A DNA stretch of 64,000 bases from VMCP01 sp964408945 (lineage in GTDB: Bacteria > Bacteroidota > Bacteroidia > NS11-12g > UBA955). Below are positions 20,316 through 29,130 of this stretch, piece after piece (the stretch's first letter is position 1; the number at the start of each line of letters is the position of its first letter). Under the pieces are notes generated by a model, which worked only from the letters and a program-made list of their open reading frames with translations, was not told the DNA's origin and made no database searches. The position numbers were made by a program, and so were the translations under genes. Where the stretch lies: NCBI GenBank assembly GCA_964408945.1, contig CAYPBJ010000006.1, forward strand, positions 30,147 to 94,146. The letters run 5' to 3'.

Positions 20316-22734
20316 AAGCGTGAAAGAGATAGAAGTATGCTTCCACTGCGGTGTTAAAACAAGAAGTCCCATTGTAAAACACAATCTTGCCTTTTGTTGC
20401 AGAGGTTGTTTAGGAGTTTATGAATTGCTTCAGGAAAATGAACTTTGCAAATATTACGATTTCAATTCCACTCCGGGACAAACCGTTGACCAGTTGAAGG
20501 ATCATGCTCATAAGTTTGCCTTCTTAAAGGATCAAAAATTATTAGAGCAATTGCTTCAATTTCAACAGGATGATAGACAGCATATAAAGTTTTATTTACC
20601 TCAAGTTCATTGCAGTTCTTGTCTGTATCTCCTTGAAAATTTGTATAAAATTCACCCTGGTGTCATCGGCAGTAAATTGAATTTTGCTGAAAAGCACTTA
20701 GAAGTTGCTTACAATACCACAGAAATAACAGCCTTTGATTTAGCTTTGGCTCTAACCAAACTAGGATACGAACCGTATTTTAGTTTGAGCGATTTAGGAA
20801 ACAGCAAATTAAAACCTAAAACAGAAAATCACCGCTTGTTCCAATTGGGTGTGGCTGGATTTGCTTTTGGTAATATTATGTTGTTGAGTTTCCCTGAATA
20901 CTTTGCCTATGGCTCAGATTTGGATGGATTAAAACCTTATTTTCAATGGTTATCCATGTTGCTCATAGTACCTGTGATTACCTACAGTTCTTTGGAATTT
21001 TATAAGTTGGCATGGGGTGGCATCAAAGAAAAATACCTCAACATTGATTTGCCCATAGTATTGGCTATGGCTATAACGTTTTTCCGAAGTTTGTATGAAA
21101 TATATTACCATATCGGACCGGGATATTTTGATTCTTTGAGTGGTATTGTTTTTTTTATGTTGTTAGGCAGAACCCTGCAGGATAGAACCTACAAATCCAT
21201 AACTTATAATCGTGATTTCACATCGTATTTTCCAATTTCGTCAACGGTATTTGAACAGGGAAAGGAAATTTATAAGTCGTTGCATGACATAAGAGTGGGC
21301 GATGAGTTAATTATTCATAATCAAGAAGTTGTACCCGTTGATGGTTTGATTGCAGCCGGAAAAGCCACCATTGATTATAGTTTTGTCACAGGAGAAAGTC
21401 ACCCAGTTGAATTAGATGCGGGCTCCTGGGTTTATGCCGGAGGCCGTCAATTGGGTTCATCGGTGAGAATATTGGCTCAAAAGTCGGTTTCTCAAAGTTA
21501 TTTAGTATCGCTTTGGGAAAAGTCAACGAATCAAATCCCTCGCAAACAAGACCCACAGAGCACAAATGAAAGCAGTTATGTTCAAAAGGCAAGCATGTAT
21601 TTTACCTTGGGTGTATTTACAGTTGCAACTTTTACAGCGATTTATTGGAGTGTTCTTAATCCAACTGTTCTTTGGAATGCAGTTACGGCCGTATTGATAG
21701 TGGCCTGTCCCTGTGCTTTGCTGTTGAGTGTGACATTTACTCATGGTCATTTTTTAAGTCTATTTGCAAAGAATGGATTGTTTGTTAAAGGTTCTAAAGT
21801 TTTAGAAAATTTGAATCAGGTAAACCACATGGTTTTTGATAAAACAGGTACCGTCACAGATTCTCAAAATCCCCATATTGATTATGTTGGAAATGCCCTT
21901 ACAGAAACAGAATTAGATGTCATTGGTTCTTTGGCAAAAGAATCAGTTCATCCTTATGCTAGATTTCTTTCCAAACATCTGAATAGGGTTAACGTGTCCA
22001 TTGATGAAGTTGAAAATAAACTTTCGGCAGGAATTAAAGGTGTTTGGAATGGGATGGAGATGAGATTGGGTTCAACAGATTTTGTAGAGTTATCGAGTAA
22101 TCAAATATTTGAAATCAAGCAGGGGTCAAAGATTTGGGTGCGCATTGGAAGCAGTGTCAAAGGGTATTTCGTGTTCAGTTCAAGTGTAAGGGAGAATTTA
22201 GCATCCCCTTTAAAAGAATTGGGACGAAAATATCCAATGGCGGTTCTCAGCGGTGATTTGAAAGACGATGAAGGTCTGATGCGTGAAATCTTCCCCGAGA
22301 AAACCAACCTCCTATTTGGACAAAAACCCCACGATAAAAAGTGGTTTATTGAGAATTTAGAACGTTCGGGAAAGAGAACTTTGATGTTGGGAGATGGACT
22401 TAATGATGCTGGGGCTTTGATGAGTAGCTCGGTGGGAATTGCGGTAACCGATGATATAGGTTATTTCACCCCAGGAGCTGATGCTATTTTGGAAGGTAAA
22501 TCGCTTCAACAGTTGCCAAAATTATTGAAGATGGCTCGGTATATGAAAAACATCATTTGGTTCAGTTTTGCGATTTCGGTGGTATACAATATCGTTGGTC
22601 TGAGTTTTGCGGTACAGGGAAAATTGAATCCAATAATAGCGGCAATTTTAATGCCTTCCAGCTCAATTACCATTGTTTTGATTACTTGGATTGGCAGTGT
22701 TTTATCGGCAAAAGCGTTGAAGTTGAAGTCATAA
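20308..22734 (+). CDS. ccoI: Copper-transporting P-type ATPase CcoI/FixI
   Basis: An 808-aa P1B-type ATPase that exports Cu(I) for assembly of the cbb3 oxidase. Visible motifs: an N-terminal zinc-ribbon-like Cys cluster typical of FixI (CFHCG ... CCRGC), a heavy-metal domain with HCSSC at residues 101-105, the membrane CPC motif at ~467-469, the phosphorylation motif DKTGT at ~511, then GDGLNDAGAL in the hinge. About eight membrane segments are seen. A TTG lies 12 bp upstream in frame, but the ATG at 20308 follows a purine-rich GAAAGAGA and is the better start. It overlaps the preceding RIC-like gene by 8 bp and is followed by the ccoS-ccoNOQP genes after a 91-bp regulatory gap. Confidence 0.95.
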   Translation: MIESVKEIEVCFHCGVKTRSPIVKHNLAFCCRGCLGVYELLQENELCKYYDFNSTPGQTVDQLKDHAHKFAFLKDQKLLEQLLQFQQDDRQHIKFYLPQVHCSSCLYLLENLYKIHPGVIGSKLNFAEKHLEVAYNTTEITAFDLALALTKLGYEPYFSLSDLGNSKLKPKTENHRLFQLGVAGFAFGNIMLLSFPEYFAYGSDLDGLKPYFQWLSMLLIVPVITYSSLEFYKLAWGGIKEKYLNIDLPIVLAMAITFFRSLYEIYYHIGPGYFDSLSGIVFFMLLGRTLQDRTYKSITYNRDFTSYFPISSTVFEQGKEIYKSLHDIRVGDELIIHNQEVVPVDGLIAAGKATIDYSFVTGESHPVELDAGSWVYAGGRQLGSSVRILAQKSVSQSYLVSLWEKSTNQIPRKQDPQSTNESSYVQKASMYFTLGVFTVATFTAIYWSVLNPTVLWNAVTAVLIVACPCALLLSVTFTHGHFLSLFAKNGLFVKGSKVLENLNQVNHMVFDKTGTVTDSQNPHIDYVGNALTETELDVIGSLAKESVHPYARFLSKHLNRVNVSIDEVENKLSAGIKGVWNGMEMRLGSTDFVELSSNQIFEIKQGSKIWVRIGSSVKGYFVFSSSVRENLASPLKELGRKYPMAVLSGDLKDDEGLMREIFPEKTNLLFGQKPHDKKWFIENLERSGKRTLMLGDGLNDAGALMSSSVGIAVTDDIGYFTPGADAILEGKSLQQLPKLLKMARYMKNIIWFSFAISVVYNIVGLSFAVQGKLNPIIAAILMPSSSITIVLITWIGSVLSAKALKLKS

Positions 22735-22740
22735 ATCTTT

Positions 22741-22755
22741 GTCATAAAGTATGAC
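22741..22755. promoter_or_regulatory. Perfect palindrome upstream of the cbb3 genes, candidate operator
   Basis: GTCATA-AAG-TATGAC is a perfect inverted repeat in the ccoI-ccoS gap, with near-symmetrical flanks (TTT/GAA). Two weak -7-like elements follow: CATATTTG (22762-22769) and CATTTTCG (22784-22791). With the second, the palindrome would lie roughly 45-50 bp upstream of transcription start, an activator position. Crp/Fnr proteins bind dyads of this size, and an Fnr-like gene ends this locus. The link is an inference. Confidence 0.5.
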
Positions 22756-22825
22756 GAAAATCATATTTGATGGTGAGCAACATCATTTTCGTTTTTAGCA
22801 AAAAATAGTCACTTTGAAAATAGAT

Positions 22826-23002
22826 ATGTCGGTAGTAATAATCTTAATGATCATGAGCATTTTGGTGGCTGGAGTATTTCTAGCGGCCTATTTGTGGAGC
22901 GCAAAAACTGGGCAGTTTGAAGATCCTGAAGCAAATGCAAACAGAATACTGCACGATACAGAATTGGTAAAGAACAACATCATTAACAAGCACTTAAACT
23001 AA
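22826..23002 (+). CDS. ccoS: cbb3 oxidase maturation protein CcoS/FixS
   Basis: A 58-aa single-pass membrane protein. It matches the CcoS pattern: M-S-V-x-x-x-L at the start, one hydrophobic helix, then A-x-x-W-x-x-K-T-G-Q-F-E-D-P-E-x-x-x-x-R-I-L-H-D. CcoS is needed for insertion of the heme and copper cofactors in the oxidase. A TTG 12 bp upstream is in frame, but the ATG at 22826 gives the family's usual start. It is followed after 17 bp by ccoNO. Confidence 0.92.
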   Translation: MSVVIILMIMSILVAGVFLAAYLWSAKTGQFEDPEANANRILHDTELVKNNIINKHLN

Positions 23003-23019
23003 TCCCAATAATCTTTATA

Positions 23020-25179
23020 ATGAACATTGAAAAGTTTTCCTATGACAACCGACCGGTAAAGTGGTTTGCATACGCTACCATTTTCTGGGGCGTAATTGGC
23101 TTTATCGCTGGACTATGGGCTGCGATTGCCTTGTATTTTCCCGCCATCAATTTAGATTGGGCACCCACTACATTTGGTAGAATGAGGCCGGTTCACACGA
23201 ATGCGGTCATTTTTGCTTTTGTAGGAAACGGAATTTTTATGGGTGTTTATTATTCGTTACAACGATTAGTGAAGGCTCGAATGTTCAGTGATGTGCTCAG
23301 CAAAATTCACTTCTGGGGATGGCAATTAATCATTGTTTTTGGCGCATTAACCCTTTGGATGGGGTATACCACAGGAAAAGAATACGCCGAATTGGAGTGG
23401 CCTTTAGATATAGCCATTACCTTGGTTTGGGTCATTTTTGGTATCAATATGTTTGGAACCATTATCAAGCGTAGAGAGCGTCACATTTATGTTGCAATTT
23501 GGTTCTATATAGCAACTTGGGTAACCGTTGCTATGTTGCACATTGTCAATAGCATTGAATTACCTATCAGTTTCATGAAAAGTTACAGCTGGTATGCCGG
23601 CGTTCAAGATGCTTTGGTTCAATGGTGGTACGGTCACAATGCCGTGGCCTTTTTCTTAACTACTCCTTATTTGGGATTGATGTACTACTTCCTTCCCAAG
23701 GCAGCAAATAGACCGGTGTATTCTTACAGATTATCCATCATTCACTTTTGGGCCTTGATTTTTATTTATATCTGGGCTGGTCCTCACCACTTGTTGTATA
23801 GTGCGTTGCCAGATTGGGCTCAGTCTTTAGGTGTTGTCTTCTCAGTCATGTTGATTGCTCCTTCTTGGGGTGGAATGATTAACGGTTTATTCACCTTGAG
23901 AGGCGCTTGGGATCGTGTTCGTGAAGATGTTGTTCTGAAGTTCATGGTAGTTGCAATCACCGCATATGGTATGGCCACTTTCGAAGGACCCATGTTATCA
24001 TTGAAGAACGTCAATGCTATATCGCATTTTACCGATTGGACCATTGCGCACGTTCACGTTGGAGCCTTAGGCTGGAATGGATTTTTGACCTTTGGAGTTT
24101 TGTATTGGCTAATTCCAAAAATGTTTAGAACAGAACTTCATTCAAAAGGATTGGCCAATGCGCATTTTTGGTTGGGTACTTTGGGGATCGTATTTTATGC
24201 CATTCCCATGTATTGGGCTGGTTTTACTCAAAGTTTAAACTGGAAAACATTCACTCCCGAAGGTACTTTACAATACTCTTTTCTTGATACGGTGAATATG
24301 TTACTTCCCATGTATCAGTTGAGGAGTTTTGGGGGACTATTATACTTAACTGGCGCCATTCTTATGGTCATCAACATTTATAAAACCGTCAAAAAAGGGT
24401 CGTTTTTAGCCGAAGAGGAAGCTCAAGCGCCTGCTTTAGTTCCCTATGAAGCGCACAAAGGAGATCACTGGCACCGTGTTATTGAACGCAAACCCATACA
24501 GATGCTGGTTTTAAGTTTATTGGTTGTTGCCTTAGGTGGTTTAATAGAAATGATTCCTACCTTTTTGGTGAAAACCAACATTCCAACCATTAGTTCGGTA
24601 AAGCCATATACGCCTTTGGAGTTGCATGGTCGTGATATTTACATTGCTGAAGGATGTTATACTTGTCACTCTCAAATGGTTCGTCCATTCAGAGATGAGG
24701 TTAAACGGTATGGAGATTATTCAAAAGCGGGAGAGTTTGTATACGATCATCCATTCCAGTGGGGAAGTAAACGAACCGGTCCCGATTTGGCTCGAGTAGG
24801 AGGGAAATACAACAATGCATGGCATTTTAATCACATGTATGAGCCTACATCTACCAGTGAAGGATCAATAATGCCCCGTTACCCCTGGTTGCTTACCAAA
24901 GGAATTGACATTCGTAGAACTCCTGACATGATCCGAGCGATGCAAACCATGGAAGTTCCCTACGATGTTGACTATGCAAACAGAGCAACCGAAGACTTGG
25001 AAGCCCAAGCAAAGGTGATTTCAGATGATTTGAAATCGAACGAAGGCATCCGCCAGATATTGGAGGTGGAAGGTGTAAGAAATTTACAGCACTCAAGAAT
25101 AGTTGCGCTTATTGCCTACCTACAGCGAATTGGAACAGATATTAAAAAGGCCCCTGTTAACACTTTGCCAGAAAACTAA
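23020..25179 (+). CDS. ccoNO: cbb3-type cytochrome c oxidase, fused subunits I and II (CcoN-CcoO)
   Basis: A 719-aa fusion. The N-terminal ~470 residues are the 12-helix CcoN subunit with the heme b/b3-CuB histidines visible in segments such as R-P-V-H-T-N-A, W-W-Y-G-H-N-A-V, G-P-H-H-L-L and I-A-H-V-H-V-G. A linker with one membrane anchor (residues ~485-510) leads into CcoO, a membrane-attached mono-heme cytochrome c with CYTCH at 546-550 and a later P-R-Y-P-W containing the Met-type ligand region (S-I-M-P-R-Y-P-W). The fusion of CcoN and CcoO is usual in Bacteroidota. The complex reduces O2 at low concentration and pumps protons. Confidence 0.97.
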   Translation: MNIEKFSYDNRPVKWFAYATIFWGVIGFIAGLWAAIALYFPAINLDWAPTTFGRMRPVHTNAVIFAFVGNGIFMGVYYSLQRLVKARMFSDVLSKIHFWGWQLIIVFGALTLWMGYTTGKEYAELEWPLDIAITLVWVIFGINMFGTIIKRRERHIYVAIWFYIATWVTVAMLHIVNSIELPISFMKSYSWYAGVQDALVQWWYGHNAVAFFLTTPYLGLMYYFLPKAANRPVYSYRLSIIHFWALIFIYIWAGPHHLLYSALPDWAQSLGVVFSVMLIAPSWGGMINGLFTLRGAWDRVREDVVLKFMVVAITAYGMATFEGPMLSLKNVNAISHFTDWTIAHVHVGALGWNGFLTFGVLYWLIPKMFRTELHSKGLANAHFWLGTLGIVFYAIPMYWAGFTQSLNWKTFTPEGTLQYSFLDTVNMLLPMYQLRSFGGLLYLTGAILMVINIYKTVKKGSFLAEEEAQAPALVPYEAHKGDHWHRVIERKPIQMLVLSLLVVALGGLIEMIPTFLVKTNIPTISSVKPYTPLELHGRDIYIAEGCYTCHSQMVRPFRDEVKRYGDYSKAGEFVYDHPFQWGSKRTGPDLARVGGKYNNAWHFNHMYEPTSTSEGSIMPRYPWLLTKGIDIRRTPDMIRAMQTMEVPYDVDYANRATEDLEAQAKVISDDLKSNEGIRQILEVEGVRNLQHSRIVALIAYLQRIGTDIKKAPVNTLPEN

Positions 25180-25191
25180 TTAAACATTTTT

Positions 25192-25353
25192 ATGAAGTTT
25201 ATTAATTATTTGAAAACCATTGATAGTGTGACTATCTATCCACTTGTAACTCTGGCTTTATTTATCCTATTCTTTTTTGTTGTGATTTTGTGGGTTTCAA
25301 AAGCCAATAAAAATTACATCGATAACGCAAAAAACATCCCTCTAAATGATTAA
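25192..25353 (+). CDS. ccoQ: CcoQ-like small membrane subunit of cbb3 oxidase
   Basis: A 53-aa single-pass protein between ccoNO (12 bp upstream) and ccoP (5 bp downstream). It begins MKFINYLKTIDSVTIYPLV, has one long hydrophobic helix (ALFILFFFVVILWV), and ends with a short polar tail (NKNYIDNAKNIPLND). Size, topology and position match CcoQ/FixQ, which stabilises the CcoP-CcoNO interaction. The sequence of CcoQ is poorly conserved, so the assignment rests mainly on position and topology. Confidence 0.85.
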   Translation: MKFINYLKTIDSVTIYPLVTLALFILFFFVVILWVSKANKNYIDNAKNIPLND

Positions 25354-25358
25354 AAACG

Positions 25359-26489
25359 ATGAAATCTTTTAAAAACATGATAGCCCTGATGGGCGGGTTG
25401 TTCGTGTCAGGGTTGGCATGGGCACAAAATGACGGAGCAAACTTGGCTGTTGGGGTATCAGCTGATGCGGCACCCATTCAGCAAGTTTCAGGATTTTCCA
25501 TGGAACAATACATTCCATGGATTCTCACAGTTACCGCCATTGCTTTGGCCATTGTCATATTATTTATGGGTAATTTATTGAGTAAGGTGGCCATCTCTAA
25601 ATTTCGAGATTCGACAAAAGCAATTGCAATAATTTTTGCTTTCGGCATGATGAACGATGGCTCAGCGGCCGTAGAAATGTGGGCTGGTTTTACCACCTCT
25701 CAATTGAATGTAATTTTACTCTCTATCATTGGATTTGAAGTACTTATCATATTGTATTTTGCTAATTGGTTAAAAGCAGTAGTACTTCCCCCGGCACTTA
25801 AAGAAAAGTCTAAGAAAACGGCTTTTTGGAAGATTTGGTGGGATAAAATGAACAAATCAGTGGAGATTGAAAAGGAAAAAGATGTTCAATTGGATCATGA
25901 TTACGATGGCATTAAAGAGTTAGACAATGCATTGCCACCTTGGTGGGTTTATGGATTCTATTTAACCATTGTATTTGCCGGAATCTATGTTTGGAGATAT
26001 CATATTGCAGGAACAGCGCCCCTTCAAGTTCAAGAATTAAAGAATGAAATGGCGCAAGCCGAAATTCAACAAGCCTTGTACAATGAACAAAATGCAGCCA
26101 AGGTAGATGAAAATACAATCACCTATAGTGCAGATGCTGGTATGATTTCTGAAGGTGGAAAGCTATTTGCTAAAAATTGTGTTGCTTGTCATGCTGCTGA
26201 TGGTGGTGGTGGCACCGGTCCCAACTTAACAGATGATTACTGGAAGCACGGAGGTGATATCAAAGACATTTTTAGAACCATTTCTAAAGGGGTACCTGAA
26301 ATGGGAATGATTGCTTGGGGCGGAATTTTAACTGCCAAAGACGTAGCAAATTTAGCCACCTATGTAAAATCTATCAATGGCTCTAAAACTGCAGCTCCCA
26401 AAGCACCCGAAGGCACCCTTTTTCAAGAAGATAGTGCTCCAGTCAACACTGACACTGCTGATGCTACACCTAAGGTTTCAATGAAATAG
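25359..26489 (+). CDS. ccoP: cbb3 oxidase cytochrome c subunit CcoP (mono-heme form with extra N-terminal helices)
   Basis: A 376-aa protein. It has a signal-peptide-like first helix, then two further hydrophobic helices (around residues 48-70 and 115-140), a charged segment, the canonical CcoP entry D-N-x-L-P-P-W-W-V-Y-G-F-Y-x-T-I, a membrane helix, and one cytochrome c domain with CVACH at 274-278 followed by G-G-x-G-P-N-L-T-D-D-Y-W-K-H-G-G. Proteobacterial CcoP has two hemes; only one CxxCH is present here. The long N-terminus and single heme are features I associate with Bacteroidota CcoP. It passes electrons to CcoO. Confidence 0.95.
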   Translation: MKSFKNMIALMGGLFVSGLAWAQNDGANLAVGVSADAAPIQQVSGFSMEQYIPWILTVTAIALAIVILFMGNLLSKVAISKFRDSTKAIAIIFAFGMMNDGSAAVEMWAGFTTSQLNVILLSIIGFEVLIILYFANWLKAVVLPPALKEKSKKTAFWKIWWDKMNKSVEIEKEKDVQLDHDYDGIKELDNALPPWWVYGFYLTIVFAGIYVWRYHIAGTAPLQVQELKNEMAQAEIQQALYNEQNAAKVDENTITYSADAGMISEGGKLFAKNCVACHAADGGGGTGPNLTDDYWKHGGDIKDIFRTISKGVPEMGMIAWGGILTAKDVANLATYVKSINGSKTAAPKAPEGTLFQEDSAPVNTDTADATPKVSMK

Positions 26490-26505
26490 TAACAACAATC
26501 AAAAC

Positions 26506-27939
26506 ATGTCAATTCCTGACAATTCCGTCTTTGACGAGAATGATGAATACCGCAATAGAGTTTCAACCATAGATGAAAAAGGTAAGCGAAATTGGGTTTA
26601 TGCATACAAGCCAACCGGGAGTTTTTATAACGCCCGAACATGGCTATCTGTAGTTTACTTATTGATTTTCTTTGGACTTCCTTTGATAAAATATAAGGGT
26701 GAACCATTCATGCTCTTGAATATTTTAGAGCGTAAGTTTGTTGTTTTTGGATTTGTTTTTTGGTCTCAGGATTTTTTCTTGTTTGGATTGACCATGATTC
26801 TCTTTGTGGTCTTCATCATTGTTTTTACCGTTGCTTTCGGCCGACTGTTCTGCGGATGGGCTTGTCCACAAACCGTGTTTATGGAAATGGTATTCCGAAA
26901 ACTCGAATATTTGATAGAAGGCGATGCCCCCAAACAAAGAGCATTTGATAAAATGCCTTGGAACGGGGAAAAGATCCGTAAAAGGGGTTTGAAATATGCG
27001 GTATTCTTTGTTGTTTCTTTTTTAATAAGTAATACCTTTTTGGCGTATATCATAGGTGCTGATGAAGTGTATAAAATTGCTACAGAACCCCTGCAGCTGC
27101 ATTTAGGTGGATTAATTGCCATGTTGGTATTCTCGAGCATCTTTTTCTTTATCTACGTTTGGTTCAGAGAACAAGTATGCACAGTGGTTTGTCCATACGG
27201 AAGGCTTCAGGGGGTATTGTTAGATAAGCATTCAGTGGTGGTTGCCTATGATTACGTTCGCGGCGAGCCGCGAGAAAAATTGAGAAAAGGACAAGATCGC
27301 ACTGCAGGAGATTGCATTGACTGTTTACAGTGTGTGCATGTTTGTCCAACTGGAATTGATATTCGAAACGGTACTCAATTAGAATGCACCCATTGTACGG
27401 CTTGCATTGATGCCTGTGATAACATCATGGACAAAATCAATAAACCAAGGGGGTTGGTTCGTTATGCTTCCGAAACAACCATTGCAGAAAATAAGCCATT
27501 TGTGATCACACCCAGGCTCAAAGCATATATTGCTGTTTTGGTTGCACTACTGGGAATTTGGTTGTTGATTCTGACATCGCGTTCAACCGTTGAAATGCAA
27601 ATTAGAAAAGTTCCAGGACAGCTGTATACTATCACTGAAGATGGAAAATACCGCAATGCTTTTAACTTAATGCTAATCAATAAAAGCCATAACAATATAG
27701 ATTCATTGTATTTGAAGATTCAAGATCAGCGATATGAAATTCAATGGGTTGATGGTGAATACTACCGAAAATTAGAGAAAGAGAAGATCAAACGCACCAC
27801 CTTTTTCATTTTGGTTGATCCTGATCAAGTTAAAGATAGAAAAGAGCCCATTCAAATTGACTTATACATGGGTGAACACTTGATGGTCTCTGAAAAAACA
27901 GCATTTTTGTCTCCGCATAAACCAAATAAAAAATCATGA
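26506..27939 (+). CDS. ccoG: Cytochrome c oxidase accessory protein CcoG (RdxA/FixG family)
   Basis: A 477-aa polyferredoxin-like membrane protein. Several transmembrane helices carry C-G-W-A-C-P-Q-T (residues ~116-123) and C-T-V-V-C-P-Y-G-R (~225). Two [4Fe-4S] ferredoxin motifs follow at ~270-306 (CIDCLQCVHVCP and CTHCTACIDACD). The C-terminal ~140 residues form an Ig-like FixG domain in the periplasm. CcoG is a cupric reductase involved in CuB delivery to the cbb3 oxidase. It lies 16 bp after ccoP and overlaps ccoH by ATGA. Confidence 0.95.
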   Translation: MSIPDNSVFDENDEYRNRVSTIDEKGKRNWVYAYKPTGSFYNARTWLSVVYLLIFFGLPLIKYKGEPFMLLNILERKFVVFGFVFWSQDFFLFGLTMILFVVFIIVFTVAFGRLFCGWACPQTVFMEMVFRKLEYLIEGDAPKQRAFDKMPWNGEKIRKRGLKYAVFFVVSFLISNTFLAYIIGADEVYKIATEPLQLHLGGLIAMLVFSSIFFFIYVWFREQVCTVVCPYGRLQGVLLDKHSVVVAYDYVRGEPREKLRKGQDRTAGDCIDCLQCVHVCPTGIDIRNGTQLECTHCTACIDACDNIMDKINKPRGLVRYASETTIAENKPFVITPRLKAYIAVLVALLGIWLLILTSRSTVEMQIRKVPGQLYTITEDGKYRNAFNLMLINKSHNNIDSLYLKIQDQRYEIQWVDGEYYRKLEKEKIKRTTFFILVDPDQVKDRKEPIQIDLYMGEHLMVSEKTAFLSPHKPNKKS

Positions 27940-28382
27940 ATTGGGGTAAAGGAATCATTTTAGTGTACGTGCTTTTTGTAGCAGGTATTGCATATTTAGT
28001 GTACGGTGCTACGCATACCACTTTTGAGTTGGTAGAAGAAAATTACTACGAGAAAGAATTGGCTTTTCAAAGTCAAATCAATTGGACAAAAAACGCCATT
28101 GATCAGAAAATGAAAATTGTTGTTCAAGAGGTAGGTTCAAAAATTCAGATATCCGTTGTAAGTAAAGACAGCAATACCAATGCTGATTTCACGTCAGCAA
28201 GTGTTTGGTTTTACAACGCCATGGACAAATCAAAAGACCAACATCTTGAATTAGGCAATGCCATTGAGGCTCATTGGTTGGTTGATGGAAATCTTCCCAA
28301 AGGTCATTTTGAGGTGAAAGTAAGATGGAATAATGTATCGAAAGATACATTCTTTGCAGTGACCGAATTTATAAAAAAATAG
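27936..28382 (+). CDS. ccoH: FixH/CcoH family cbb3 assembly protein
   Basis: A 148-aa protein with one N-terminal membrane helix (GKGIILVYVLFVAGIAYLVYG) followed by the FixH signature E-L-V-E-E-N-Y-Y-E-K-E-L-A-F-Q and a beta-rich periplasmic domain. It overlaps ccoG by ATGA and its stop is directly next to the following ATG, so it is in the same operon. It assists cbb3 maturation; the precise step is not established. Confidence 0.92.
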   Translation: MNWGKGIILVYVLFVAGIAYLVYGATHTTFELVEENYYEKELAFQSQINWTKNAIDQKMKIVVQEVGSKIQISVVSKDSNTNADFTSASVWFYNAMDKSKDQHLELGNAIEAHWLVDGNLPKGHFEVKVRWNNVSKDTFFAVTEFIKK

Positions 28383-29063
28383 ATGATTCTGGCACCTCTT
28401 TTTAGCGGTTTGGTTCTAGGCGCTGCCGGAAGTATGCATTGTGTGGGAATGTGCGGCCCATTGGCCCTTCTTTTGCCAGGCGGCACTTTTTCAGTGACTG
28501 CAATCTATCATTTGGGAAGAACCTCTATCTATGTCATTTTGGGTGTTTTGGTAGGTGCTTTGCTCGAGTTTATTGATGTGAGGCAATATGAGCAATGGTT
28601 CTCATTGTTCTTGGGCGGCCTTTTTCTTTTACTTTGGATTTATGATTTCTGGGGACGTAAATCTGTAGGAAGTTCGCCCATCCAGGCTTGGTTGAACAAA
28701 CAGTTTAGCCTATCTATTAAAAGAAATTCATTGTGGGGTTGGTGGATAGCGGGAATGGTCAATGGCCTTTTACCTTGTGGATTGGTGTATGGCGCTCTAC
28801 TGGCATCGATGGGATTTGGAAGTTTATCTGGTTCGGTATTGTTCATGTTTGGATTTGGTGTTGCCACGGCTCCAATTTTGTTATTGATTTCGCTTGGAAA
28901 ACGGGTAATTGCACAAAAAATGGGCTTGCTTTCTCAGAAAATTTTGCCGTTTTGGCTGCTGATAATGGCTTTGGTGTTTTTGTTGAGGGGAGCAAATTTG
29001 GGTATCCCGTTTTTAAGTCCAAAAATGAAAGCACCAACTCAAAAACACGCTTGCTGCCATTGA
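28383..29063 (+). CDS. SafE/UreH-type membrane protein of the cbb3 locus
   Basis: A 226-aa integral membrane protein with six predicted helices of the sulfite exporter TauE/SafE (UreH-like) type. The N-terminus has the characteristic L-G-A-A-G-S-M-H-C-V-G-M-C-G-P-L motif, and a second G-x-x-N-G-x-L-P-C-G-L-V-Y motif starts the second half. The C-terminus ends H-A-C-C-H, a possible metal-binding tail. Proteins of this type commonly sit in cbb3 loci and are thought to take part in copper or thiol transport for oxidase assembly. Transport specificity cannot be seen from the sequence. Its ATG follows the ccoH stop without a gap. Confidence 0.88.
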   Translation: MILAPLFSGLVLGAAGSMHCVGMCGPLALLLPGGTFSVTAIYHLGRTSIYVILGVLVGALLEFIDVRQYEQWFSLFLGGLFLLLWIYDFWGRKSVGSSPIQAWLNKQFSLSIKRNSLWGWWIAGMVNGLLPCGLVYGALLASMGFGSLSGSVLFMFGFGVATAPILLLISLGKRVIAQKMGLLSQKILPFWLLIMALVFLLRGANLGIPFLSPKMKAPTQKHACCH

Positions 29064-29096
29064 AATTTGGGGCTTGTGTAAGTGGGTTTCTCTTTA

Positions 29097-29104
29097 TAAC
29101 TTTG
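29097..29104 (+). promoter_or_regulatory. -7 promoter element of the Fnr-like gene, overlapped by an inverted repeat
   Basis: TAACTTTG matches the Bacteroidota -7 consensus exactly. A TTG lies 20 bp upstream (29074-29076) as a -33 candidate. TTTGGG-AGTAC-CCCAAA (29101-29117) overlaps the end of the -7 element and the likely start of transcription, which would suit autoregulation. The promoter would make the regulator expressible separately from the cco genes. Confidence 0.55.
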
Positions 29105-29130
29105 GGAGTACCCCAAATAAACTATGCCTC

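Noticed and set aside
26507..26521. TGTCA-ATTCC-TGACA inverted repeat at the ccoG start
   Set aside because: It resembles the cbb3 dyad in half-site (TGTCA/TGACA) but has a different spacing and covers the start codon in a coding context; probably chance.
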